Shown: positions 10,483-23,066, numbered from the stretch's first letter. The stretch is DNA of 64,000 nucleotides from Berberis thunbergii (GCA_003290165.1 QNQO01000455.1:620001-684000), one strand, 5' to 3'. The notes: generated by a model not told the origin, from the letters alone. Program-made: numbers and translations.

Positions 10483-13400
10483 TGCCCCCTCAAACTAAGT
10501 GTAGATACATCTATTACACTAAGTTTGTCACGTAGTAATAAGAACCTGGATCTACCAATTGCTTTAGTGAAAACATCAGCAACTTGATCAGTGGCTTGAA
10601 TATGATGGACATGAACAGCCTTGCGAGCAACTTTTTCACGAACAAAATAAATGTCAATCTCAATATGTTTAGTTCTAGAATGAAGCACTGGATTAGCACT
10701 AAGCATGACAGTGCTCTTGTTATCACACCAGATATTCGGAGTTGAGCAATCAATCCTTAACTCATAAAACAGAGTTTGCAGCCATGTTAATTCAGCTGTA
10801 ACAGATGCTAGACTTCTGTATTCCGCTTCGGTGCTGCTTCGAGAGACAGTGCTTTGCTTCTTGGATGACCAGGATATGAGATTATCACCCAGATACACAC
10901 AATAACCTGAGGTAGATCTCCTATCATTAGGATCAGATGCCCAATCAGCATCACAGTATCCACTTAACCGAAATGAAGGAGAAGGAACAATGTGAAGTCC
11001 AAAGTTGGGTGTAGCCTTGAGATACCTCAAAATTCTCTTCACCACTCGCCAGTGTGACTCAAGAGGAGCCTGCATGAATTGGCAAACACGGTTTACTGAA
11101 TAAGCAATTTCAGGCCTAGTAATTGTGACATATTGTAATGCTCCCACAATACTGCGATATAGCTGAACATCTTGGACAGGATCACTACCCGTAGCAAATA
11201 ATTTCTCCCCACCACTCATGGGAGTAGGCAGTCCATTAACATACTGCATCTTGGCTCTACACAAGAGGTCACCAATGTATTTGGACTGAGACAAAAATAA
11301 CCCATTGACAGTGTGCTACACTTGAATACCAAGGAAGAAATGAATAAGTCCCAAATCTTTTAAAGAGAACTGAGCATTCAGCTGTTGAATGATTTGAGAT
11401 ACAGAATGAGAGTCAGCACCAGTGATGAGTATATCATCAACATAGACAAGAAGAAAAATAGGAGAGGGAGTATGTCTGATGAATAAGGATGAATCAGACT
11501 TTGTAGACTCAAAACCAAGCATGAGAAGTGTATGATGAAGCTTGTCAAACCATGCTCGGGGAGCCTGCTTGAGGCCATATAAGGCCTTATGAAGCTTGCA
11601 AACAGCTGTAGGTCGTGAAGGATCTATGAACCCAGGGAGTTGCATCATGTAAACCTGCTCTTGTAGATCCCCATTCAAGAAGGCATTGTTGATATCTAAC
11701 TGAAATATAGACCAGCCATATGTAACTGCCACTGTGAGCATAACTCGTATAGTAGTTGGCTTCACAACTGGACTAAAAGTCTCTGAGTAGTCAAAGCCAA
11801 CCACCTGCTGAAACCCTCTAGCCACTAACCTGGCTTTATACCTGTGCACAGTGCCATCAGAATTATGCTTAACCTTGAGAAGCCATCGACACCCAACTAC
11901 ATCTCTATCTTTGGGAAGATCCACTAGAGACCATGTATTATTTCGAAGTAATGCCATATATTCATCTTGCATCGCAGACATCCAGTGTGGAGTGTCCAAA
12001 GCTTCCTGAAGACTAGATGGGGCAGTAGTAGAAGCCATGTAAACTTTGGGTTTGTAAATGCCAGCTTTTGACCTTGTGAGCATAGGATGACCAGGAGCAG
12101 TAGTAGGAACAGGAGTAGGCGCAGTAGGTAACAAGGCAGGACTAGACATAGACTGTGATGTGCCAGTAGCAGGAGGAGTAGTAGTAGGATTATTAACTGG
12201 ACTGGAAAAAGGACTAGCATCAGGATGACATGAAGTAACCAATGGACTAGAAGAGGGATTATGATCAGGAATAGGAATGACATCAGGAGTAGGAAGAATA
12301 GCAGTAGGAGTGGAGATAGGAAGACTGTGCCATTTGACATATGGAAAAGAGTATTCATTGAATAGCACATCACGAGAAATATAAACTCTGCCAGTAGAAG
12401 ACAGACATTTGTATCCTTTGTGCTGTAGACTATAGCCAAGGAATACACATTCATCTGATCGAAATTGGAGTTTATTAGAATTATAGGGCCTGATATTAGG
12501 GAAACAGAACACCCAAATACTTTGAGATTATGATACTCAGGAACTTTGTTATATAGAGTTTCATATGGTGAACAACCTCTAAGAACAGCAGAAGGTACTC
12601 TATTTAGAAGAAAAACAGACGTTTTAACTGCTTCATCCCAGAATTTCATGGGAAGAGAGGCATGAGCAAGAAGAGTAAGGGCAGACTCTATGATGTGTCT
12701 GTGTTTCCTCTCAGCCACACCATTCTGTTGATGTGTAGTTGGGCAGGCAAGTCTATGCTGAATCCCATGTTGAGCAAGCAATTTTGAAATAGACCTATAC
12801 TCCCCTCCCCAATCAGACTGAACACTTTTGATGGGAAGACCAAACTCTAACTCAACTTGAGCTTTAAATTTAAGGAAAGTGGAGAAAGCATCAGACTTAT
12901 TTTGTAATAGAAAAACCCAAGTGAAACGACTAAAGGCATCGATAAAATGAATGTAATACTTGAACCCAGATGAAGAGGTGGTAGAAGCAGGTCCCCAGAG
13001 GTCAGTATGAATTAATTCCAAGGGTTTTGTATACACAGTAGATGACTTTGAAAAAGGAAGTTTATGTATTTTGCCTAAGCAGCAAGAGGAACAGAGACTC
13101 ATAATGTCTTGAGTAGGAACTGAAATGTTACAAGCAGTAAGTATGGTTTTGACCAATGGAAAAGACGGATGGCCTAACCTAGCATGCCACAACCACAAAA
13201 TATTAGAGGACTTAGCAGCATGATAACTAGAATGACAGACATTCTGAGTGACTAATTGCTGAGAAAGATCAGAATGCTGAAATGAATGTAGCGGAGAATT
13301 GTTGAACTGATGAGAAGGAGTAATGAAATACTGAGAAGAATTGCTGAATTGCTGAGAAGTATGCTGAGTGGGACTACTGGAATGCTGAGCATATTGCTGA

Positions 13401-15313
13401 GCAGCATGCTGAGGACTACTGAAATGCTGAGCTGAATGCTGAGCAGCATGCTGAGACGAGTGCTGAGGACTACTGGAAAGCTGAACAGATTGCTGAGCAG
13501 CATGCTGAGCAGAATGCTGAGCAGATTGCTGAGTAGCATGCTGAGTTGAATGCTGAGCAGCACTACTGGAATGCTGAGAGTAGTGCTGAGCAGTATGCTG
13601 AACATGCTGAGGACTACTGGAATGCTGAACTGACTGCTGAGGACTACTGGAATGTTGAGTATAGTGTTGAGCAGTATGCTGAGCACGATGACTAGGAAGC
13701 TGAGAATACTGAGGACTACTGACACGATGAATAGAGTGCTGAGCAGTAAGCTGAGCAAGACAACTAGAGTGCTGAGAATACTGGGGACTACTGGAATGCT
13801 GAGAAGAGGGCTGAGCAGGACATTGCTGACCCGTACTACTACTAGAATGCTGAACTTGAGAGGCAGACTTTACATCAGAAAGAACCATTGACGGAAACAC
13901 ATACAGACCTCCCTTAAGTGTCCCTTCCAGAAGAATTTGTTGTGTGACCTGATCCTTGACAAAACAGATATCAGGATGAAACTCAAAGAAAACATTGTTA
14001 TCCCTAGCAAAACTAGACACACTCAATAAATTCTTGGTTAACTGAGGGACTTGAAGAATATTTCTGAGATGTAAAATTCTGGAAGAATGCTGAGTAATAA
14101 AGGAAGACTGACTGATGTTTTCAATTGGTAAGGCAGTGCCATCACCCACAAAAAGTTGCTCATTGCCATGATAAGTCATGGCATTCATCAAGTGTTGAGG
14201 TGTGCAATGGTCAGTGGCTCCTGAATCAGGATACCACCTATTATCTGTAGTGGTCTGCATCTGAGGTGTTGAAACATTGGCTTGTATCTGAAATGGAGAA
14301 TCAGCTCTCCAAGAAGGATGAGAAGATTGACTTGTAGATGCAGAGAAGACCTGCCTTGGATTTGATGCTTGAGATGAAGAACCAGAACTCCATGGGCTTG
14401 AAGTAGATTCATCAAACCTATTGTAACATTTTAATGCAATGTGACTAAGTTTGCCACAGATTTGACATTGAGGACGAGTTGATTGAGAACTAGCTCCAGA
14501 TGGCCGAAAATTTCTTCCAGATCTGACACCTCTGTGATTTTGAGATCCTCTAGACTGAGGTCTCCAACTGTGTGAGCTGGATACAAAAGACCTGGGTGAA
14601 GGTCTGTATGAAGACTGAGCCAAATTGACAGAGATGTCAAGATCTTTTGTATGTCTCTCAATTCTGGCTTCTTGAGCAAGTAGGAGAGACTCTATTTCAG
14701 CAACACTATACTCGTCAGATCTTGAACTTACTGAAACCACGAAAGTGTCATAAATTTGTGGTAAACCATCAAAGATGGCATTGACATGATCTCTAGAAGA
14801 CAACGGATGTCCTACTGATGCTAGTTGATCAGTAATGGCTTTGAGTTTCAACAAATAAGCATTGATGGACATGTCGCCTTTCTTGAGATGTTGAAGTTGA
14901 TTCCTAAACTGAGAAATCTTGGCGACTGTCTGTGAGTTGAAGAAGACCTCAAGAACTTGCCAAACATGTGTTGAGGTTAGACATCCTACTAACCTGGTAA
15001 GTAGAGACTCTGTCATGGAAGAAAGTAGCCAAGATAGCAGTAATTGATCTTGTTGTTCCCAAGTAACAAATTCAGGATTAACACGATTGCTGGCTTGATT
15101 TTCATTAGAAAGAAACTGTGCTGGAGATGAGTCTTTTTCAAGAAATCTTTGAAGCTTGTGTCCTCTAATGGTTGCCAAAACTTGTTGTTTCCATAGTAAG
15201 TGGTTTTGTTCACTCAGCTTAACAGACAATTCATGTGTGAACATGACAGGTTTAGACTCTGCTAAAGCAGAGGTAGAGAATGGTGTAGCACTAGATGATG
15301 TTGCATCTGCCAT
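10470..15313 (-). pseudogene. Copia-2 gag-pol polyprotein, near-intact
   Basis: The ATG is at 15313 (MADATSSSATP). Order on the minus strand: gag, zinc knuckle CQICGKLSHIALKC (about 14475-14430), protease WYPDSGATDH (about 14250), a long Gln/Ser/His-rich repeat (13860-13260), pre-integrase WHARLGHP, integrase, reverse transcriptase with YGLKQAPRAWFD and LLVYVDDIL (about 11430), and RNase H ending at 10470. Only two lesions are seen. One is a frameshift near 12490-12510, just after KVFGC. The other is TAG at 11316-11318, where the related Copia-3 has Gln (CAG to TAG). The sequence resembles the Ale/Retrofit-type lineage; the clade is uncertain. Confidence 0.9.
13255..13870 (-). repeat. Coding minisatellite: Gln-Ser-His-rich expansion in Copia-2
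   Basis: On the plus strand this is a run of variants of GCTGAGCAGCATGCTGA and GAGGACTACTGGAATGCTGA. On the minus strand they encode repeated AQHSAQH, QHSSSPQ and similar units for about 200 residues without a stop. It lies between protease and integrase. The matching part of Copia-3 is a shorter Ser/Asn/Thr-rich linker. The repeat keeps the reading frame, so unit gain by slippage or unequal exchange must have been in multiples of three. Confidence 0.88.
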
Positions 15314-15371
15314 TAGACTAGCTATGATAAACTGAGAAGAAGGAGATGAAGAGACGGTGGCTCTGATACCA

Positions 15372-15580
15372 TGTTAGAATCTGAGACAGACTATGATATG
15401 AGAAAGTTCTGTATATTACACACTGAAGAATTGTACAATGTACATTGTTTATATAGACATTCTAATGTCTGATTAGCTAGCAAAACAAACTAACAGACAC
15501 ACTAACAGACAACTTAACAAACAAACTAACTAATGTACACTTCTTGATTCCTTCTTGATTCCTCTGTTTATTGCTTAACA
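15372..15580 (-). repeat. Copia-2 5' LTR
   Basis: 209 bp, directly abutting the primer-binding site on the minus strand. Confidence 0.93.
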
Positions 15581-16271
15581 ATAGGTAATATTCAGAATCG
15601 TGCGCTGCAAAAAAACTGAAGCCTGAAACTAGCCAATAGACTACTATTACGTCTGAAGGAATTTTGGCATAATCCACCACCTGACATTAATCCTCATTCA
15701 GTTTAGTGATACATCTATTTTGAGTTGTTATCACGAGACAAAATGTCATACCTTCATTTTTAGCGCTACATGGGAGTCTATAAGCATTTCATGACCATAC
15801 TTATTACTAATTTCTCAATGTCACCAGTCACCTCAAATTGGTCGTTTATGTCACCCACCTTCCTCCAACTCTTGTTACAGTACTTTTCACTCAGCCTGAA
15901 ATTATTCCAGTTGGTATTTTATGTGCAACAAAAAGAAGAGCTGCAACCTCTTCTGGAAAATTTGTAATAATTGGGTCTATTTTTAAGCGTGAAAACTTCC
16001 ATATAAATGGATCAAAAATTTTCTTGACGATACATTTACCGCTTCAATAGAACATTTTCATTTTGAAAGTTCAACTCTCCAACTCTTTTTAAATCTGTAG
16101 ATATGGTACAACTCTTTTTATTCAGTAGTGAATTGCCATTATCAGTTGTGAAAATAATTCACAAATATGCCTTGTTTTCTCATTCCCATAAGAAGTTCAT
16201 TTATCGCTCCTCCCACAAAAAATACATTTATGGTAATTTTTCACTATTTGCTATTTTTCCATTTATGGTAA

Positions 16272-16446
16272 TTTTTTTTGTTTTTTGTTTTTTGGAAGGG
16301 GAGCTGGGTTTTCAAGATCCCATAACCTATCAAAGACCAAAACTGGTCAACACACCATAAACTGATAAATATGCCGCCGGCTGGGTTCGATCCAATGACC
16401 TAGTGGTACCATCAGCCAAGCTCTAACTATTAAGATGTCATGCCAT
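16272..16446 (-). mobile_element. tRNA-derived SINE, copy 1
   Basis: On the minus strand there is a head with an A-box-like TTAGAGCTTGGCTG and a B-box-like GGATCGAACCC. A body follows, ending AAACCCAGCTCCCC, and then an A-rich tail (plus-strand T/G run 16272-16293). The body end is shared with the SINE copies at 38458 and 42933. It lies just upstream of the first visible CBP60 exon. Confidence 0.65.
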
Positions 16447-16728
16447 TGGCAATTATTCATGAAGAGTTGTCATCCGCCAAGCTCTAACCATAAAGTTGTC
16501 ATGCCATAAACTGATAATTTATTTTTGCTTCATGACGAGTTATCTTCTTGGGCTTGGGCTCGTGTTATGTGATAGCCTGTTATTGAAAATATGAATTTGT
16601 TGCAGTGTAATTGTGGAGGCTTTGAAGGTGGACAGTCTGCAAAGACTATGCTCATCATTGGAGCCTATTATTCACCGAGTGGTAAGAATGATAACCTTGT
16701 AATCATAAGTTGTTTATGTATACGTTTT

Positions 16729-17255
16729 TGTGAAATAGGAAACATGTTTGAAACATGAAAGTGTTTGGACTCCTATTTGAAACAGGAAACTGTTTGGACT
16801 TCTGGAAATTGTTTTTTGAACAGGAAATAAATTCTAGGAAACAGGAAACTGTTGTGAAACAGGAAACTACTGTGAAATAGGAAACTGCTGCCAAACAGAA
16901 AACTGTTGTCCCTATATATACTAGGAACTATAGGTGTTTTTATTATGATGATTGCACGTAGAAAAACTGTGATGCACAGGGAGTAGAGAAAGATAATTCC
17001 TTGAATTGTTTCATCTCTTGTTGAGAGATTGTGTGAGAATTGTCATCTTCTTGTACCTTGTTCTTGAATATAGTGGAATCACCTCACTGTGGACGTAGGC
17101 AATTGCTGAACCACCTAAACCTTGTGTCTCTTGTGGTATGTTCTTAATTTTCTCTAATTTCTTTCATTGCTAGTTGCTTTATTTAATTGATTGGATCCTT
17201 GTGGTACTTGTGTGCAATTGTTGGTGTCTACCCGCTTCCGCAATAAGGCGCAACA
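16729..17255 (+). repeat. Copia-4 5' LTR with tandem promoter repeats
   Basis: 527 bp. Region 16736-16895 holds several copies of GAAACAGGAAACT-like units just upstream of CCTATATATAC (16911-16921), a likely TATA box. Tandem upstream boxes in the U3 of Tnt1-type elements are known enhancers; equivalence here is inferred. Confidence 0.9.
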
Positions 17256-17385
17256 ATTGGTATCAGAGCACTAAGGGGAATTGATCTTGAATTGTTCTAC
17301 TCAAGATTGTGAATATTCAAAAGTGCTAGGATTTGTTTGTGCACAAGTTGTTTGAAAAAAAAAAAAAAAATCTTAGTGAAGCTTC

Positions 17386-20300
17386 TTGTCTAGAAAGTTA
17401 CAGGCTTTGTTTGCAATGGCATCCAAGGTGAGCAAGGCACATGTGGGGAAGTATGAAATCGAGAAATTTAATGATAAGAACGATTTCGGATATTGGAGAA
17501 TACAAATGAGGAATTTGCTTATTTCTCAGAAATTACACAAGGCATTACTAGGGAAGGATAAAAAGGCTGAAACCATGTCAGATGATGAATGGGAAGAATT
17601 GGATTTGGAGGCGCGTGCTGCTATTTGCTTGTGTCTGGATAGAGACATAGTTTTTTAGTTAATGAAGAGACTACGGCAGCTGATGTTTGGTTGAAGCTTG
17701 AGTCACAGTTTATGACTAAGACATTATCAAACAGGTTATACTTGAAAACCCAATTGTACAGACTAGCAATGGATGAGGGCACTCCAATTGGTGATCATAT
17801 CACCAAGTTTACACGAATTATCTCAAATTTGAGAGATGTGGATGTGAAGATTGAGGATGAAGACCAAGCAATTATATTGCTTTACTCCTTGCCGCAGTCA
17901 TATGAAAATCTTGTACAAACAATTTTGTTTGGGAAAGATGAACTTACATTTGATGAAACTACCGGTGCACTCTTGTCCAATGAGATTCGGAAGAAAACTT
18001 CATCAAATGGTAATGGGAAAAATCAAGCTGAAGGGTTGGTTGTTAGAGAAAAGGTCTCAAGTGAAATCATCTTCAAATAGTGGAAAATCTAGATCAAAGT
18101 CTAGAGGTCCACAATGTCACAAATGTAGAGAGTGGGGGCATATTAGGAAAAATTGTCCAAATCAAGGTAAGAGTAATCATGATAACAGTTGGAAGGGCAA
18201 GAAAAAGCAAGATAAGGGTGATACTAGTGAAGCAAGTTATGCATCTAGTATGGAAAAGGATGAAGAATGTTATTCAGTTGCGGGTGAAAACACAAAAATC
18301 TCTGGGAGATGGCTCCTTGACTCTGGGTGTTCTTACCATATGTGCCCAAACAGGGAGTGGTTCACTACCTATGAGCACATTGATGGTGGTACTGTTCTAA
18401 TGGGTAATGATTACGCTTGTAAGACAGTTGGAATTGGAACAATGAGGATTAAGATGTATGATGATGTTGTGAGAACCTTAACTGATGTGAGGCATGTCCC
18501 AGCCTTGAAAAAGAACCTTATCTCACTTGGTGTTTTAGACTCCAATGGTTGTAAGTTTACAGCGATAGGTGGAGTTTTAAAGGTTGTCCGTGGGTCTTTG
18601 GTTGTCATGAAAGGGATCAAACAAGGTAACTTGTACACTTTGATGGGTAACACGGTAACAGAAAATGTGGCAGTGGGAACTTCTTCATCGGAAAACACTA
18701 GGTTATGGCACATGCGACTTGGGCATATGACAGAAAAAGGATTGTCTCTACTGAGCAAGCAAGGGTTACTGAAGGGTATGCAGAAACCAACTATGGAGTT
18801 TTGCGAGCATTGTGTATATGGAAAACAATGCAGGGTAAAATTCAGTACAAGCAAGCACAGGAGCAGAGATATTCTAGACTATGTGCATACAGATGTGTGG
18901 GGACCAGCGAAGGTCGCCTCTAAGGGAGGTTCCAGGTACTTTGTCTCCTTCATTGATGATTATTCCCGTTACACATGGGTATATTTTTTGAAGTCCAAGA
19001 ATGAAGTATTTGAGACATTTAAAAGGTGGAGAGCAATGGTTGAGAATAGAACTGGAAGAAAGGTGAAGACTTTGAGGTCTGATAATGGTACCGAGTATAC
19101 TTAGGGTACTTTTAAACAGTTTTGTGATCAGGAAGGGATTGTTCGACATTGGACTGTTAGAAACACGCCACAACAAAATGGAGTTGCTGAGAGATTGAAC
19201 CGTACTAAGCTTGAAAGAGCTAGGTGTATGCGCTCCAATGCTTGTCTTGGCAAAGAATGGTGGGCTAAATCAATAGCCACCGCGTGTTTCTTGATTGATA
19301 GATCACCGCATTCTACATTAGACTGCAAAACACCTTATGAGGTGTGGTCAGGTGAACATGCTGATTACAATGTACTGAAAGTTTTCGGTTGTATTGCCTA
19401 CCATGTGAAAGAAAATAAGCTTGATGCTAGGGCTAAGAAGGCCATTTTCTTGGGGTATGCAAAAGGCGTGAAGGGTTATCGTCTATGGTGTTTAGAGGAT
19501 AATAAATTTGTGATCAGTCGAGATGTTACATTTGATGAGAATTCCTTGTTAGCTTGTACTAAAGCTAAGGAGTTGGTTGATAGTGGTGGTGAATCTAGTA
19601 ACACTCAGAAAGTGGAAGTTGAAGCGTCTGTGGATGCAGCAAATGAACAAGTGGTTGAAGCAGGCACACATGATCTGAATTATGAGCCTGAAGACCATGA
19701 GGAACAACAATCAGTTGAAGATAATCAATCCCAGCAGCAACCTTTGGCCTTAACTAGGTCAAAACGATCGGTTAAGCAAGTTCAAAAATTTGGCTTTGAA
19801 GAACCGTTGAAGCACTATGGTCAGTTGAATACAATTGATTTGGTTGCATATGCACTCTCTGTGGAAGATGATGAGCCAACTACTTACAAGCAGGTTGCGC
19901 GTCATTCAGATAGTCAGAGTTGGTTAGTAGCTATGCAGGGTGAGATGGAGTCTCTCCAAAAGAACCATACTTGGGATCTAGTGTCGTTGCCTAATGGAAG
20001 GAAATCAATTGGCTGCAAGTGGGTGTTTAAGAAGAAACAGACTACTCTAGAGTCTGGTACTCAGTTCAAGGCAAGATTAGTAGCTAAAGGTTTTGCTCAG
20101 AGGGAAGGCGTTGACTACAATGAGATATTTTCGCCTGTGGTAAAACACACTTCTATTCGTGTGTTGTTGAGCTTGGTAGCTCATGGTGACCTTGAGCTTG
20201 AACAACTTGATGTGAAAACAGCTTTCTTGCATGGAAACTTAGAGGAGGAAATTTATATGCATCAGCCGGAAGGTTTTAAGGTTGTTGGAAAAGAAGACCA

Positions 20301-21432
20301 TGTTTGTCGGTTGAGGAGATCACTTTATGGGTTAAAACAGTCACCTAGGCAGTGGTACAAACGGTTTGACACTTTTATGTTGAAACATGGGTTCACACGA
20401 AGTAAGTATGATTGTTGAGTTTACTTGAAAAAACTTCGTAGTGGCGATTTTATTTATCTTTTGCTCTATGTTGACGATATGCTCATTGCCTGTAAGAGTA
20501 TGGTGGAGATAAATAAATTGAAGTCTCAACTTGCTTCTGAGTTTGAGATGAAGGATATGGGTGCTGCAAGGAAGATACTTGGTATGGAGATAAGAAGAGA
20601 AAGGGAGAATAAAAAATTATTTCTTTCACAGAAGGGGTACCTTGAGAAGGTTATATCACGGTTTGGCATGGAAAACTCAAAGCCGGTTATTACTCCTTTG
20701 GCTTCACATTTTAGACTTTCTCAAAAGTTATCTCCAGTCACAGTGGAAGAAAAGGAATACATGTCGCATGTTCCTTATGCTAGTGCAGTTGGCAGTTTAA
20801 TGTATGCTATGGTGTGTACACGCCCTGACATTTCACAGGCTGTTAGTGTTGTGAGTAGGTATATGGAAAACCCTGGGAAGAAACATTGGGAGGCAGTAAA
20901 ATGGATGCTTAGGTACTTAAAAGGTACCTTGGATGTGGGTTTGGACTTCGGTGGAGATTCATGTCAGGTTCGTGGGTTTGTTGATTCTTATTATGCTGGT
21001 GATCTAGATAGACGAAGATCTACTACTGATTACGTATTTCAGATATACGGTGCTCCGGTTAGTTGGAGATCTATGTTTCAGGATACAGTGGCTCTTTCTA
21101 CTACAGAGGCAAAGTATATGGCATTGACAGAAAGTGTAAAAGAAGCATTGTGGCTTCAAGGTCTTGTAAATGACTTGGGTGTGGAACAAGATAGTGTTGA
21201 GGTTCTCTGTGACAGTCAGAGTGCCATCCACTTGGCTAAAAATCAGGTTCATCACGCAAGGACTAAGCATATTGACGTCCGATATCACTTTGTTCGAGAT
21301 GTAATTGAGGATGGTGATGTGTCTTTGGTGAAAGTACACACAAAAGACAACCCTGCTGATATGTTGACAAAGGTTGTTCCTGGAGTTAAGTTCCAACATT
21401 GTTTGGACTTACTCCACATTGACTCATGTTGA
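17386..21432 (+). pseudogene. Copia-4 gag-pol polyprotein, lightly damaged
   Basis: Starts at 17386 or the in-frame ATG at 17416. Gag carries the KFNDKNDFGYWRIQMRNLL motif. The zinc knuckle CHKCREWGHIRKNC is at about 18115-18157, protease LLDSGCSYHM at about 18313, pre-integrase LWHMRLGHM at about 18703, and integrase with HTDVWGP and FIDDYSR. Reverse transcriptase has LLLYVDDML (about 20461) and RNase H has ARTKHIDVRYH. Lesions: a one-base loss near 17655 and a compensating shift near 18050, TAG at 19102-19104, and TGA at 20416-20418. Apart from these the frame is continuous to 21432. Confidence 0.92.
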
Positions 21433-21568
21433 TTGAGGGCCCTTTGGGGCGTTGCCCTTCGGGGCGGTTTCGTGAGGTGACAAAGCTATGATGGAGTGTT
21501 GATCAGTTTATTCTTATGCCTTGTTTCGGCTCATTTTTTCCTTATAAAAATTCGCCGAGGTGGAGAAT

Positions 21569-22094
21569 TGTGAAATAGGAAACATGTTTGAAACAGGAAA
21601 GTGTTTGGACTCCTATTTGAAACAGGAAACTGTTTGGACTTCTGGAAATTGTTTTTTGAACAGGAAATAAATTCTAGGAAACAGGAAACTGTTGTGAAAC
21701 AGGAAACTACTGTGAAACAGGAAACTGCTGCCAAACAGAAAACTGTTGTCCCTATATATACTAGGAACTATAGGTGTTTTATTATGATGATTGCACGTAG
21801 AAAAATTGTGATGCACAGGGAGTAGAGAAAGATAATTCCTTGAATTGTTTCATCTCTTGTTGAGAGATTGTGTGAGAATTGTCATCTTCTTGTACCTTGT
21901 TCTTGAATATAGTGGAATCACCTCACTGTGGACGTAGGCAATTGCTGAACCACGTAAACCTTATGTCTCTTGTGGTATGTTCTTAATTTTCTCTAATTTC
22001 TTTCATTGCTAGTTGCTCTATTTAATTGATTGGATCCTTGTGGTACTTGTGTGCAATTGTTGGTGTCTACCCACTTTCGCAATAAGGCGCAACA
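21569..22094 (+). repeat. Copia-4 3' LTR
   Basis: 526 bp, same layout as the 5' LTR (repeat cluster 21576-21735, TATATATA at 21753-21760). Confidence 0.92.
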
Positions 22095-22433
22095 GTTTTC
22101 CTGCTTCTGTTTGTAATGGAAAACCATGACATTGATTGACAAGCGCTTTTACTAATTTGTGTGACTTGCTTGGAATTACCTTTTCCTATGAAAATTGAAT
22201 ATAAACAACAGCAACATCAGTTTAACATTTGACCTTTCCTATGTTTGAAAGACTGGTGCAGCGATACAAACGTGATCTCACGTTTCTTATTAAGTTCATT
22301 CTAGTTATCTTTTTGATATACTGATTTTTATAGGTTCAAATTCCTAAGAGTCGGTTTACTTTAATGCAAAACAGATTAGTGAAGAACTTGAGCGTGCTCT
22401 TGTGAAGTTAGGCCCTGCAAGGATTACTGGAAG

Positions 22434-22749
22434 GTGCATATTCATGAAGCAATGACAACAGTACTTATTTTCCCTTAATCATCTTTTAAAACTACTATAT
22501 TTGAGGTTGCATGAAACATACAGATGAATTATGATTTGTGTTCATTGTTCTTTAACTAACATCAACAGTGGTAGCATCTATCCTCTGAAGTACATGCTTC
22601 TGTGTACATTAGTCTTGTAGAGTCGGTTAATATCTAATTGTTTAATGGAATCAGTTGTCGGTCTTTTGCTGTTTGGATTATGTTTTATATTTTTCCTTAT
22701 CTTTTTGGTTATTCTGCTCTGACCCCTTCGGCCTTCTCAATCTCAGCAG
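22434..22749 (+). other. CBP60 intron with NAGNAG acceptor
   Basis: Donor GTGCAT at 22434. The acceptor reads CAGCAG at 22744-22749, a tandem NAGNAG site. Using the second AG gives GRSSPKR; using the first adds one residue (Ser). No other feature was seen in the intron. Confidence 0.6.
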
Positions 22750-23066
22750 GTCCTCTCCAAAACGAATAGAGGGGCCTGATGGAAGAAATATGCAACTGCA
22801 CTTCAGGTCTAGGTTGTCCCTTCCACTCTTCACAAAAGGGAAGGTAGAAGGGGAACAGGGTGCTGCAATCCATGTTGTGTTAATTGATGCAACCACCGGC
22901 CATGTAGTAGCATCAGGACCAGAGTCCTCAGTGAAACTGGATGTTGTTGTTCTTGAGGGTGACTTCAACAATGAAAATGATCAAGATTGGACACAAGAAG
23001 AATTTGAAAGTCATATGGTCAAAGAGCGTGATGGAAAAAGACCTCTTCTGATTGGTGATTTGCAAC

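Larger units (their letters stand above)
10274..15580 (-). mobile_element. Copia-2, complete Ty1/copia retrotransposon (5.3 kb)
   Basis: Two 209-bp LTRs (10274-10482 and 15372-15580), read on plus as TGTTAGAATC...TTGCTTAACA, are flanked by the duplication ATAGG (10269-10273, 15581-15585). The empty site is in copy A at about 2768-2780. On the minus strand the primer-binding site TGGTATCAGAGCC lies next to the right LTR (about 15359-15371). A purine tract (complement of GCCCCCTC) lies next to the left LTR. I count only two differences between the LTRs (about 1%), so this is the youngest-looking element in the window. Confidence 0.95.
9594..16230 (+). repeat. Segmental duplication, copy B (interrupted by Copia-2)
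   Basis: Same orientation as copy A. Matching pieces are 9594-10273 and 15581-16230. It lacks all four insertions seen in copy A and carries Copia-2 instead. The downstream part (15780-16050) has an uninterrupted frame on the plus strand. I do not recognise the protein, and copy A has lost it through indels. Confidence 0.8.
16729..22094 (+). mobile_element. Copia-4, complete Ty1/copia retrotransposon (5.4 kb)
   Basis: LTRs at 16729-17255 (527 bp) and 21569-22094 (526 bp) start TGTGAAATAGG and end AAGGCGCAACA. The TSD GTTTT is at 16724-16728 and 22095-22099. The primer-binding site TTGGTATCAGAGC (17257-17269) follows the 5' LTR, and CGAGGTGGAGAA precedes the 3' LTR. I count about eight substitutions and one indel between the LTRs (about 1.5%), so it is young. 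It sits in sense orientation inside a CBP60 intron. The proteins are closest in style to the Tnt1/Tork group. Confidence 0.95.

Noticed and set aside
13255..13870. Regular repeats that could suggest a CRISPR-like or satellite array
   Set aside because: The units are contiguous, without spacers, and encode an in-frame part of a copia polyprotein in a plant genome.
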